From: Tindallia californiensis
Lineage (GTDB): Bacteria > Bacillota > Clostridia > Peptostreptococcales > Tindalliaceae
DNA length: 64,000 nucleotides
NCBI RefSeq assembly: GCF_900107405.1
Contig: NZ_FNPV01000010.1
Location: forward strand, 1 to 64,000
Reading direction: 5' to 3'
Shown: one piece after another, positions 44,589 through 53,812 of the stretch
Layout: the number at the start of each line of letters is the position of its first letter
Position numbering within the stretch: position 1 is the first letter of the stretch
Notes under the pieces: model-generated
What the model saw: the letters and a program-made list of their open reading frames with translations, nothing else
The model's database searches: none
Told to the model about the DNA's origin: nothing
Made by a program: the position numbers and the translations under genes

Positions 44589-46145
44589 ATGGACCTACCC
44601 CTTCGAACCATTACAGACGGCTATGGCGAACGCATGGCCCGGCTGGCTCTTTTTGAGCCTTTGATGAATTTGAAAAAGAAAACACGAAAGGACAACCAAG
44701 GAGCAGAGATCGATTTCTACGGTCTTGGGCTGCTGACTTTGTTGTTCTTTTTTGAATGCCGATTATTAAGGCAACGGCATACAGGCGTGGCGGAACTGGC
44801 CAGATTTCTGAAAGACGTGCAGCGCCAGTTTCCAGAACCGCTGCTAGACTTGGAAGACCCACAGTATGAAAAAATAGCCCGGGAGCTGGTGGAAACCTTT
44901 CGTCCTCCTGGAGGCAGAGGATTGCAGGCTTCTTTCTTCAATTATCATACTGGACAGCAGGAAACTGTCAGCCTTAGTATTCTAAAGGCCGGTGCTTCGG
45001 ATACGGATGCCAACGCTCAGTACTATACCTTGGATGAAGATGGTCTGGCGCTGGTTTTTGCCACCCGAGAATATTACGCAGAATTTCAGATTTCCATCAA
45101 CCAGTTGGTAATCCGAAAACAGCTGGAAAAAGGCGAGTTTGCCAGTGCTCTACGTCAGATTGATGAAATGCGCATGGCTGTGGAAAAGCTGTCCGACAGC
45201 ATGGTGCGGATTCGCCACGAAGTGAATCGGAACATCGTCTCCGATGACACCTACCGTCGCTATCGATCCTTGGTGGAAGACACCTTTCAGCGGCTAACCC
45301 GGGAAAATGAAGAATTTGAAGAACTGCAGGTCTTTGTGATGGAAACTAGGCGCCGGCTGGATCAGGAAGCTTCTACCCGGAAACATCCCCAGGCCTATGA
45401 ACGAATCGGGCGTATCGAGCAAGAACTGGCTTCGGTCCATCACAGCCACCGGCTCCTGCTGCAGGATTGCACCAAACTGAAAAACACGGCAGTGGACGCC
45501 TTTTATCAGATGCTTCTTTTTAGCGGCGTGGATTCCTTTAATTTTGATCAGGAAATCACCGCCCGTCTTCTTTCGGTTCCCCTCCCTCTGGAAGCAGCCC
45601 GCCAATTGGTAAAACCATTTTTACACCTGGAAAAAACCCAGGTCTGGTCACCCTTGACGGTCTTTGCGCCACAACGAATTGCCGGCGAGAAGAGCCAGGA
45701 GGAAGCTCAGGTGTTTTTAGCGGCCTCTGGCGGCCGGCGGATCTCAAGACGTCAGTACGAATTGAAAAAAACATTTGTGCAATGGATGGAAGCATTGCTG
45801 GAAGTCAGCATTGATTCAGAAAAAAAGACCCGTCCCCGCCTTTTATCGGAAGCGGTGGCGGCCATGGAACAGCGACAGCCGGAATGCACGGCCAAGCCTT
45901 CCTTTTATGGATTCTGGATCTGGATGCATCATCAGGCACCCCTAAAACTTCACGCCGAAAGCCCTTCATCTCAAGGGGAATTAGAGGAAACCCTGCTGGA
46001 AAAACCCTTGGCAGAATTGCTTCGTCAGGCAGGAGTCCAGTTGTGGTTGGAAGAAACCGGAGATATTCTGACCTATGGGAACCGGTTTCAAATACAGGAA
46101 ATGAAATTGATCTGGGAGGAGGACTATCCATGGAGCATAAGGTAA
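44589..46145 (+). CDS. jetA: Wadjet kleisin-like subunit JetA
   Basis: 518 residues from ATG 44589, chosen for GAAAGGAC at 44574. 'FYGLGLLTLLFFFECRLLRQRHTG', 'YYTLDEDGLALVFATREYYAEFQISINQL' and a long helical middle ('RQIDEMRMAVEKLSDSMVRI') fit the JetA/MukF-type kleisin of type II-like Wadjet as I know it. JetA links the two SMC heads. It overlaps jetB by 16 bases. The subtype label is an inference. Confidence 0.85.
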   Translation: MDLPLRTITDGYGERMARLALFEPLMNLKKKTRKDNQGAEIDFYGLGLLTLLFFFECRLLRQRHTGVAELARFLKDVQRQFPEPLLDLEDPQYEKIARELVETFRPPGGRGLQASFFNYHTGQQETVSLSILKAGASDTDANAQYYTLDEDGLALVFATREYYAEFQISINQLVIRKQLEKGEFASALRQIDEMRMAVEKLSDSMVRIRHEVNRNIVSDDTYRRYRSLVEDTFQRLTRENEEFEELQVFVMETRRRLDQEASTRKHPQAYERIGRIEQELASVHHSHRLLLQDCTKLKNTAVDAFYQMLLFSGVDSFNFDQEITARLLSVPLPLEAARQLVKPFLHLEKTQVWSPLTVFAPQRIAGEKSQEEAQVFLAASGGRRISRRQYELKKTFVQWMEALLEVSIDSEKKTRPRLLSEAVAAMEQRQPECTAKPSFYGFWIWMHHQAPLKLHAESPSSQGELEETLLEKPLAELLRQAGVQLWLEETGDILTYGNRFQIQEMKLIWEEDYPWSIR

Positions 46146-46942
46146 TCATGGATGCATTTCGATTGTTCAGCCATTTGACCTTAAAAGGAGAAGCCGGTCG
46201 GGAAGAACAGCGTCGCTACTTGGCGGAAGAAGATCTGAAAGCCTTGGTAGATGATTTTGCTGAAGAAGTCAGTTCGTTAGTGCTGGTGTCTGGCGAAGGA
46301 CTATATCTGGTGCCTAAAACCGTGGAATCCGTGCACCATCTTTCTAATGAAAAAATGAAGGAGTTGTATTTGCCCAAAAGAGCCACCAATGAGGATCTTT
46401 ACTTGATGTATGTGGCTATTCTGGTGTTTTTTGGTCAGTTTTACGACAGCTATCAGACCACAGAGCCGACCAGAGACTTTTTATCCATGGAAGACTGGCT
46501 GGATGCCATGAACCAACGGTTGGACAGTTTGGCGTCTATGGAGGAAGACCAGCTCAGGTGGCATGAGCTGGATCAGCAGATCAACTGGCTGGCGGTGCTT
46601 CGCAAATGGGGTGCCCTGGACGACCTGAACGAGAAGGTGAAAGTACAGGACGCCAAAACCAACAGTCGCATGAGTTTTCTCAACAGCGTCCGTGGATTTC
46701 TGCTGGAACAGAAGCTGGTGCTGGATATCGGAAACAAGGAACTGGAATTAACGGAAAAAGCCCGCACCATTGTGCAACGATACTATATGGACGTGGAATA
46801 CAATCGAAACCTGCTGGAATTTATGTTCCAGCTCAGCGAAGAAAGAAACCAGCAACAAAACCGGCAAGAAGGTCAGCAAGAGGAAGGGAGGGAAGAGGAT
46901 GCCAGCCATCTCGAAGGTGAGAATGACCAATATACAGTTTGA
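46130..46942 (+). CDS. jetB: Wadjet KITE-like subunit JetB (DUF6063-like)
   Basis: 270 residues from ATG 46130, overlapping jetA. Winged-helix-like content is seen in 'FLNSVRGFLLEQKLVLDIGNKELELTEKARTIVQ', and the tail is Gln/Glu-rich. It fits the MukE-like KITE subunit (DUF6063 in this subtype) that binds the kleisin. It overlaps jetC by 44 bases, so the three core proteins are coupled in translation. Confidence 0.83.
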   Translation: MEHKVIMDAFRLFSHLTLKGEAGREEQRRYLAEEDLKALVDDFAEEVSSLVLVSGEGLYLVPKTVESVHHLSNEKMKELYLPKRATNEDLYLMYVAILVFFGQFYDSYQTTEPTRDFLSMEDWLDAMNQRLDSLASMEEDQLRWHELDQQINWLAVLRKWGALDDLNEKVKVQDAKTNSRMSFLNSVRGFLLEQKLVLDIGNKELELTEKARTIVQRYYMDVEYNRNLLEFMFQLSEERNQQQNRQEGQQEEGREEDASHLEGENDQYTV

Positions 46943-49900
46943 AGGCGGCCATAAACGAATCAATGATGTGCTGTACCGCTTTGACGGTCATAACGGTGCT
47001 CTGTTACTGGAAAACGGCGGCGGAAAAACCGTAACGGTGCAAACCATTCTGCAGACGGTACTGCCCCATGTGACGGTTGCTGGTCGAAAAATCCGGGAAA
47101 CATTGGTGCTGGAGAATACAGCGGCTCATGTAGCCGTGGAATGGATGCTTCAGGATCGGCCCCGACGCTACGCCATAACCGCCGTCACCCTGTATGCGGA
47201 TGACAGTGGGGTGAAATCTGAAAAATTTGTGGACGAATATGAAGGCGGTGACCCTCACAGTATTGAGCACCTTCCCTTTGTACGAAAAACACAAAATCAT
47301 TTGGAGCGGCCGGCCGTTCGGCAGGAAATGCACGATTACTATCTGGAGCGGCAACAAAAACGAATGACGGCCCGAACCTTCCATACCCTACATGAATACA
47401 ACCGCTATCTGGAGGAACACTTTGGCATTCGGAAAAAAGAATGGGAATCCATTGTGAAAGTCAACAGTGACGAAGGCGGCGTGGAAGCATTCTTTGAAAA
47501 CTGCCGCACCACAGATCAACTGGTGAGCCGCCTTCTAATCCCGGCTGTGGAGGATACCCAACCGGGAAAAGGAACAGAAGAGTTTGTGGAAACCTTTGAA
47601 AAACAACAGGACAATTTTCGGAAATACCGACAACTGACCCGACTAATGGAAGAAAGCCAAAAGCTGGAGACCCAGGTTCAGCAATACGCCGGCCAGTGGG
47701 AAAAACTGGAAGGCATGAGGCAGGAACATCTGGAAGAACAGCGACAGGCCAAGACCCTCTACCAGTTCACAGAAGGGGAACTGGAAAAGGCAACCATCGA
47801 AAAACATTTATTAGAAGAACAGATCCGACAGCGAGAAGCCGATCTTCGGCAAGTGTTGCATCAAAAGGCCTCTTGGCAACTGGCACTTCAACAGCAGGAA
47901 AAAAATCGGATGGATGAGGCTATGGAAAAAGCCCGGCAGGAACATACAGAAGCAAAGCTCGCGGCAGAGGAGCTGAAACGTTTTGATCATCAGCTGAAAC
48001 TGGCCAAGCTGCAAATGGAGATAGAAGAACAAGAGGTTCGGGAGCAGTATGCAAGAGAGAAATTGGAAAATCTTGATCAACAGGAAGATCTGGCTTCAGT
48101 CCGGGAAACACTGGATACCAACCGGAAAAAATTGAAATTTCGTCTGGAAGAGGAATTAAGTCAGATGAAAGCCGAAGTAACCAAGCAACAGCAGGAATGG
48201 GAGCGGAAAAAGCGGGAGCAGGAACGAAGGGCAAAACGGCTGGAAAATCGTCAAAAAGAGCTGACGGAACTGGAAAAAGAAAAAGCTCGGCTGGAAGAAA
48301 AAGTGGCTGGCTACCAACAGCGGATGGAGGAGTTGAAGAGCTACTTGCTGGTCCTAAAAGATGCCCAAAGCATTCAGCAGGAATTGCCAACCTGGCAACA
48401 GGACTTAAAGCAGATGGAAACACAAAAATACACCTTGCAGCAACGGTTAAAAACCCTGGAAGAAGAGGAAAAAAAACAGAAAGAAACCCTGCCTTCTCTC
48501 AAAGAAAAAGTGACAGAAACCCAACAACAGTGGCAACAACGGAAAAATCAGGTAGAACAGATGGAAGAAGCAGAAACCGCCATGTTAGAGGAAGTTCGTC
48601 AGTGGCATTCCCGCTGGCAGCTTTACGACTCTCTTTATCATCGGGAAAACACTCTGCGGGGAGATTTGGAAGAACAAGTAGCCTTGACCGAAAGCCGCAA
48701 GGAAGAAAGCATTTTGCAGGAGCAACAGTCTGGCGTAGCTTGGCGACAGTACCAGAATCGGGAAGTCTATACCGCCGATCCAGAACTGGAAAGGCTGGCC
48801 AGGGAATGGCAGCGTTCTTTGGATTATCTGGAAACCGGAGCTGATTGGTTAAGATCCATGGAGCCGGAAACGGCAGAAAAAATGCCCTGGTGGCCTCAAA
48901 CCCTTATCACCACTGGGGATCAACAACAGGAAGTCGTTAAACGACTGGAAAAAGCCAGGGAAAAACTTAGTCAGCCAGTGATGGTACTCACAGAACAGGA
49001 AGCAAGGCAATTGATTCAGCAAAAGCCCATGGAGGGATGGGAAGAGTCATTGCATACCACCATCTATCCCCCTCATTGGGAGCATCACTACCAGGCTTCT
49101 GTTTTTCAGCAGTGGAAGGAAGAGCTGGAAAAAGAAGCAGCAGAAAAAAGACGGCAGAGGGTGGAAGCAGAGGAAGAAGCCAGAAGGTGGCAGCGAAATC
49201 GAAACCAGTTGGAAGGTTTTTTTCGGAAATATTCCTTTGAAAGCGTGACAGAAGCCCGGGAGCAGGTGGAACACTGGAAACAACAGTATCGGGACGCGCT
49301 TTCAGAGCTAAAAGAAAGAGAAGAAGTCCTGAAGGCTTTGGAAGAGGAGAAAGCGGCCGGGCAACAGCATATCAATCGATTGCTGGAAGAAATTCCTGTT
49401 ATGGAACAAAAGGTTTCCAAAGGCAGGGAATACCTTCAGTTAAAAAGAAAGGCAGAAGAAGAAACCCTGAATCTAAAAGGAAAAGAGCAGCAACGGCAAG
49501 CCGCAGAAAAACAGGTAGAGAGCCTTCGACAGGAAGAGGAAAATCTTCGGCAAGCCTTGCAACAACAAGCGATACAATTGGAAAAAGGGGAATTGAAGCA
49601 GCGAAATTTTCAGCAACAGGAAATCTATCAGGAACTGAAGGATTTAGAAGCACTGGCAACAGAAGAAAGCCGGGCAGCTTTGGAAGAAGAAGGAAAACAG
49701 CTTTTGGCAACCCTAAGGGAAAAACACCGGGACGCGGAACAACTGGAAGCCGAAATACAAGCATGCCAGCGACGGCTTCGTGATCTGGACAGGGAACGCA
49801 GGTTGCTTCAGCAAGAATCCGGCTTGGTGGAAGGATTGGCCTCCTTTCCGGAAGATGGATGGGATCAACTGCAAGATCTTCAAAACCAGAGGAAAGAGCA

Positions 49901-51323
49901 GGAAAGGCTGGTTGAGGAAAAAGACCAAATTCATCAAAAGATCAAGCAAGAGCACGCCGTGTTGACATCGGCCATGGAAAAAAGCGCCGAAAGCATTCGT
50001 CAGGAATACGGGGAACCCATCGTCTTTCAGGAAGAGTTGCACCAGGTGGAAGCAGGACTGGAAAAGAGAGCGGAAGAACTAGAAGTAAGAAAACAGCATC
50101 AGGAAGAACAGTTGTGGCAAGGGATGGAAGTGCTTCAGCAACTGGAAGAACTGATGACACAGATGAAAATAGCCAACGGAAGCTACGGGTTTCTGTTACA
50201 GGAGCTGGAAGCGGCTCTACCATCAGAGGAACTGATGCGGGACTACCCCTACCAGCGAGAAAACTGGTTAAGAGAACAGTTGCATCGGTTACACCAGACG
50301 AAAATGAAAAAAGAGAACCAGGAAAGCCACCTTCAGGAAGCGGCAAAGGAATTCCAGCATTTTTGCATGCATCAGCTAAACAATATTTCCCTGCGGGAAA
50401 ATGCCCTAGCCGTTCTGAAAAACCGGGAAACCTATGAAGAAGTACAACAGTGGGAAAAGGATCTGGGCATGAAAATCCGACGGGTCCGACAGCTCCATGA
50501 AGATGAAATTCGAGAAAAGGAGAAACTGCTGAACAGCTTTATTCAACAGCTCCATACCTGGATGGTAACACTGATGCGGGAGTTGAAACGAATTCCAGAT
50601 AAAACCCGTATCAAAACTGAAGACGGGTGGAAGCCAGTCTATCAGTTTACCCTGCCGGATATCGAAGAAGCCGCCCTGCGAAGCCTGATTCGAAGGCATG
50701 TGGAAGAGTTGACAGAGTTTCTGGAAAAAAGCGATCGCTTCCGGGACGAGGAAGGCATGGAGGATGCGGCAGAGGTTCGAAAATACGTGGAAAGCCAGCT
50801 GAAAAGCGCCCACCTGTTGGCCTTGTTAACGAAAAACCAGCCCCTGCGGATCAAATGCCGGAAAGTCACCAACGACCAGCGGGTAGTGGGCATTCCGGCC
50901 AGTTGGGAAACCAGCAACCAGTGGTCCGGCGGCGAAAAATGGAGCAAAAACATGACGCTTTTTCTGGGAATCCTCAACTACCTGGCCGAAAAAAGCCATG
51001 GGCATTCTGGTGCCTTGACCCGACGTGCCGTTATTTTGGACAATCCTTTTGGCCAGGCCTCCAGCGACCATGTGCTGGCTCCGGTTTTCTTTGTCGCCCA
51101 GCAATTAGGCTTTCAACTGCTGGTACTGACCGCCCACGGCGAAGCCGCCATGCGAGATGCCTTTCCTGTGGTCTACAGTTGTCGCCTGCGGTTAGCAGAA
51201 GACGGCAGCAAGCAGATTATGAATACCAGCCAAGAGCTGCACACCGCATACTTTATGGATAAAGACCCTACGGCACTGGATCGTCTTGGCGGACATCAAC
51301 AGATTACCCTGGAAGAGTTGTAA
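46899..51323 (+). CDS. jetC: Wadjet SMC-like ATPase JetC
   Basis: 1474 residues from ATG 46899 (GGGAGGGAAGAGG leader). The N-terminal head has 'KVRMTNIQFEGGHKRINDVL' and Walker A 'ENGGGKT' (38-44). A very long Gln/Glu-rich coiled coil fills about residues 220-1250. The C-terminal head has the signature 'WSGGEKWSKNMTLFLGILNYL' and Walker B-like 'AVILDNPFGQASSDHVL' followed by 'QLLVLTAHGEA'. The LDNPFG form is characteristic of MukB/Wadjet SMCs. It extrudes DNA loops so that JetD can cut plasmids. Confidence 0.92.
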   Translation: MPAISKVRMTNIQFEGGHKRINDVLYRFDGHNGALLLENGGGKTVTVQTILQTVLPHVTVAGRKIRETLVLENTAAHVAVEWMLQDRPRRYAITAVTLYADDSGVKSEKFVDEYEGGDPHSIEHLPFVRKTQNHLERPAVRQEMHDYYLERQQKRMTARTFHTLHEYNRYLEEHFGIRKKEWESIVKVNSDEGGVEAFFENCRTTDQLVSRLLIPAVEDTQPGKGTEEFVETFEKQQDNFRKYRQLTRLMEESQKLETQVQQYAGQWEKLEGMRQEHLEEQRQAKTLYQFTEGELEKATIEKHLLEEQIRQREADLRQVLHQKASWQLALQQQEKNRMDEAMEKARQEHTEAKLAAEELKRFDHQLKLAKLQMEIEEQEVREQYAREKLENLDQQEDLASVRETLDTNRKKLKFRLEEELSQMKAEVTKQQQEWERKKREQERRAKRLENRQKELTELEKEKARLEEKVAGYQQRMEELKSYLLVLKDAQSIQQELPTWQQDLKQMETQKYTLQQRLKTLEEEEKKQKETLPSLKEKVTETQQQWQQRKNQVEQMEEAETAMLEEVRQWHSRWQLYDSLYHRENTLRGDLEEQVALTESRKEESILQEQQSGVAWRQYQNREVYTADPELERLAREWQRSLDYLETGADWLRSMEPETAEKMPWWPQTLITTGDQQQEVVKRLEKAREKLSQPVMVLTEQEARQLIQQKPMEGWEESLHTTIYPPHWEHHYQASVFQQWKEELEKEAAEKRRQRVEAEEEARRWQRNRNQLEGFFRKYSFESVTEAREQVEHWKQQYRDALSELKEREEVLKALEEEKAAGQQHINRLLEEIPVMEQKVSKGREYLQLKRKAEEETLNLKGKEQQRQAAEKQVESLRQEEENLRQALQQQAIQLEKGELKQRNFQQQEIYQELKDLEALATEESRAALEEEGKQLLATLREKHRDAEQLEAEIQACQRRLRDLDRERRLLQQESGLVEGLASFPEDGWDQLQDLQNQRKEQERLVEEKDQIHQKIKQEHAVLTSAMEKSAESIRQEYGEPIVFQEELHQVEAGLEKRAEELEVRKQHQEEQLWQGMEVLQQLEELMTQMKIANGSYGFLLQELEAALPSEELMRDYPYQRENWLREQLHRLHQTKMKKENQESHLQEAAKEFQHFCMHQLNNISLRENALAVLKNRETYEEVQQWEKDLGMKIRRVRQLHEDEIREKEKLLNSFIQQLHTWMVTLMRELKRIPDKTRIKTEDGWKPVYQFTLPDIEEAALRSLIRRHVEELTEFLEKSDRFRDEEGMEDAAEVRKYVESQLKSAHLLALLTKNQPLRIKCRKVTNDQRVVGIPASWETSNQWSGGEKWSKNMTLFLGILNYLAEKSHGHSGALTRRAVILDNPFGQASSDHVLAPVFFVAQQLGFQLLVLTAHGEAAMRDAFPVVYSCRLRLAEDGSKQIMNTSQELHTAYFMDKDPTALDRLGGHQQITLEEL

Positions 51324-51393
51324 GGTGAAGGAAATCGCCAAAGAGAATAAAAGAGAAGAGCCTGCGTATCAAAAAAACAAAGCGTAAATTAGT

Positions 51394-51432
51394 AAAAGCC
51401 ATTGTAAAGAGTACTCTCTTACAATGGCTTTT
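51394..51432. terminator. Bidirectional terminator after jetC
   Basis: AAAAGCCATTGTAA (51394-51407) pairs perfectly with TTACAATGGCTTTT (51419-51432). It lies between convergent jetC and the 5'-nucleotidase gene and can serve both strands. Confidence 0.85.
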
Positions 51433-51485
51433 AACAAACCGTTATCTTGGAATCATCCGTAGAATCATCCGTACATTGTGATCGT

Positions 51486-53303
51486 TTAATGAGCTGGATA
51501 CAAGATTTCTTGTCCAGGAAAGATCACGTTCGGATTGTTAAGTTCATTTATTTCGGCTAATGTTTCCCAGGTAGTCCTATGCTGTTCCGCAATTCTCCAT
51601 AAAACTTCTCCTTCTTGAACCACATGGATCTCATGTTCCATCATTGGCATTTCTGGCATAGGATCTTCTGTGATAGGTTCTTCCTCAATGAGCTCTTCCA
51701 TTTCAGGTTCTTCTATTTCAATAACATCTGCTTCGGATTCTTCCATTTCAAACGGTTCTTCCAATGCTACGGTTGTAATCCTACCTTCAACTTCCGGCGC
51801 TACTTCTCCTCTTTCGGTTAAATAATCCATAAAAGCTTCATCCATGGAAACAAAATCAGTAATGGTAAATGCTTCCACAAACATAGTCATTTCATCTCCA
51901 CCGGCAGCTAAAAAATCATTGGTAGCCATCACATATTCTACATCCATCCCAAGAGATTCTCCCCCAATAGTCACGTCGCTGATTCGTTGACCCTCTGGTT
52001 GATTAGGATCTATTGTATAGGTCATTCCTGATACATGGGCAAATTTACCAGCTGGTTCTGGATAGGCTGAAGAAGCTATTTCCAATGCTTCCAAAATCGC
52101 ATCGCCTGTCATTTTCTTTGTGACAACTCGGTTTCCAAAAGGAAGTACGGTGATGATATCTTCTTTCGTAATGTCACCTTCTGCAATGGAAGCACGAATT
52201 CCACCCCCGTTTGTAAAGGCAAAATCAGCATCCGTAGCCCAAACCATGGAATCTGTAATCAAATTTCCTAAATTTGTTTCTCCTGCACGAACCTGCTCCC
52301 GCTCTCCATCTAAATGAACCGTAGTTTTACCCACCACTTCTGCCATAATTTCCTGCTGATTCTCAATGATTTTGTTTACCACGGCGACAACATCAGGATC
52401 TGGTTCTATCTCCATAGCCTCTTCTTTTTCGTATAACATGGCGTTAATAGAAGATACCTCGCCATCGGTTACTGTAATTTCAACAACCCCTAAATTTTTA
52501 GTATATTCTTCAGCCATCACAATAAGGGTTTCCTCCACCATTAATCCTTCGTCTAACTTATGATGACTATGGCCATCTACGATTAAATGAATGCCTTCCA
52601 CCTGCTCAGCAACCCCTATACTAGTCTCGTTTCGAAGGCTGCTTTCATCGATACCCAGATGTGCAAGTGCAATCATTACATCTACCTGATCTTCCAACTC
52701 GGCTACCATTTCTGTCGCGGCTTCCACCGGATCTGTGAACAGAAGTCCTTCGGTTCCGGCCGGATGACTCTTATATAAGGTTTCTGGTGTTGCTAAACCA
52801 AAAACGCCAACCTTAAAGCCATCAAATTCATAAATCATATAAGGCGGTAAAAAATAATCCCCCGTTTCCTCAACCATAATATTGGCGGCAATCACTGGGA
52901 AATCTGCCATTTCATCCAGTTCTAGCAATCTTTCTTTTCCATAGTTAAACTCATGGTTCCCTGCCACTAAAAGATCATAGCCGATCTCATTCATAATACG
53001 TATGATGCTGGCGCCTCTTTCGATGGTAGCCACTGGCATTCCGTGTACCGCATCGCCAGCATCCAACAACAGTACATTCTCATTTTCTGCCCGGTACTGA
53101 TTAACCAAAGCACCTACCCGATCCAGCCCCATTCCATCAAATCGACCTTCCAGCACCCGACCATGAATATCATTGGTGTGCAATACCACTAAGGTATGTT
53201 CTTGCTCGTCAGCAAAAACCACCAAGGTGCTAAAACTGCTGAAAACCATTAGACATGCCAGGAACAAAACCAGATACTTTCGTCTCATAAAAACGTGCTT
53301 CAT
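51486..53303 (-). CDS. Secreted 5'-nucleotidase/2',3'-cyclic phosphodiesterase with LysM
   Basis: 605 residues. A signal peptide ('MKHVFMRRKYLVLFLACLMV') is followed by the metallophosphatase domain: 'LHTNDIHGRV', 'LLLDAGDAVHG', 'AGNHEFNYG' and 'DGHSHH'. The 5'-nucleotidase C-terminal domain has 'GETNLGNLITDSMVWATDAD', 'NGGGIRASI' and 'MATNDFLAAGGDEM'. An acidic linker leads to one LysM ('HVVQEGEVLWRIAEQH...NPNVIFPGQEI') that would hold the enzyme to peptidoglycan. It releases phosphate and nucleosides from external nucleotides. AGGAGG precedes the ATG. Confidence 0.93.
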   Translation of the reverse strand: MKHVFMRRKYLVLFLACLMVFSSFSTLVVFADEQEHTLVVLHTNDIHGRVLEGRFDGMGLDRVGALVNQYRAENENVLLLDAGDAVHGMPVATIERGASIIRIMNEIGYDLLVAGNHEFNYGKERLLELDEMADFPVIAANIMVEETGDYFLPPYMIYEFDGFKVGVFGLATPETLYKSHPAGTEGLLFTDPVEAATEMVAELEDQVDVMIALAHLGIDESSLRNETSIGVAEQVEGIHLIVDGHSHHKLDEGLMVEETLIVMAEEYTKNLGVVEITVTDGEVSSINAMLYEKEEAMEIEPDPDVVAVVNKIIENQQEIMAEVVGKTTVHLDGEREQVRAGETNLGNLITDSMVWATDADFAFTNGGGIRASIAEGDITKEDIITVLPFGNRVVTKKMTGDAILEALEIASSAYPEPAGKFAHVSGMTYTIDPNQPEGQRISDVTIGGESLGMDVEYVMATNDFLAAGGDEMTMFVEAFTITDFVSMDEAFMDYLTERGEVAPEVEGRITTVALEEPFEMEESEADVIEIEEPEMEELIEEEPITEDPMPEMPMMEHEIHVVQEGEVLWRIAEQHRTTWETLAEINELNNPNVIFPGQEILYPAH

Positions 53304-53615
53304 ACTTTTTTCCTCCTTTTATTGTTTGATATATGACAATCACAGGCCTTTATGCCTTTTGTCACTATTCATGTACTTTTCTTACTTTTCTCGCTTTTCT
53401 GATGATGCCCATCTATTGTATCATTTTTTCATGGTTTTCGATAGGAATAGGACTCACTTTAGTATCGTCAGTTGTGAAATGAAAGCCAATCAGCAATTTC
53501 AATCAGTAATTATGACTAGGGATGCAAGAAAAATATACCTACCTTTGATAAAATGATAGTTATCACAATGAAATTCCAAGGAAAAGGATGCCTATTTCGT
53601 GATACACTATAGTAA

Positions 53616-53681
53616 GATGACTTGTCATAAAGAAGATGACTTGTCATAAAGAAGATGACTTGTCATAAAGAAGATGACTTG
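53616..53681. repeat. 19-base tandem repeat with internal palindrome
   Basis: GATGACTTGTCATAAAGAA occurs three times in perfect tandem (53616-53634, 53635-53653, 53654-53672), followed by a partial GATGACTTG (53673-53681). Each unit contains the palindrome ATGAC-TT-GTCAT, so three identical palindromes are phased 19 bases apart. They lie 33-98 bases upstream of a 28-codon ORF and the GrdE-like gene. Confidence 0.85.
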
Positions 53682-53713
53682 AAACGGATAAAAAAGTTAC
53701 TAGGGGAAGTCCT

Positions 53714-53800
53714 ATGCCAAGAGGAGAAGGAACTCAGAAAAAAATGAATAAAGCATTTCAAGCAAAAGAGACGAAATGGAAGACAGATAAAAAGGATTAG
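53714..53800 (+). CDS. Candidate small basic protein (28 residues)
   Basis: ATG 53714 is preceded by AGGGGAAGTCCT and reads 'MPRGEGTQKKMNKAFQAKET' then 'KWKTDKKD', ending at TAG 53798-53800. It is very basic and lies just before the AGGAGGG of the GrdE-like gene, so it could be a leader peptide or small protein. Support is only the ribosome-binding site and position. Confidence 0.35.
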   Translation: MPRGEGTQKKMNKAFQAKETKWKTDKKD

Positions 53801-53812
53801 AGGAGGGCAATG

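Noticed and set aside
47920-50437. Several long ORFs in other frames inside jetC
   Set aside because: They are shadows of a strongly biased Gln/Glu-rich coding region.
53616-53681. Tandem repeats as a CRISPR array
   Set aside because: Units are contiguous with no spacers and only 19 bases long.
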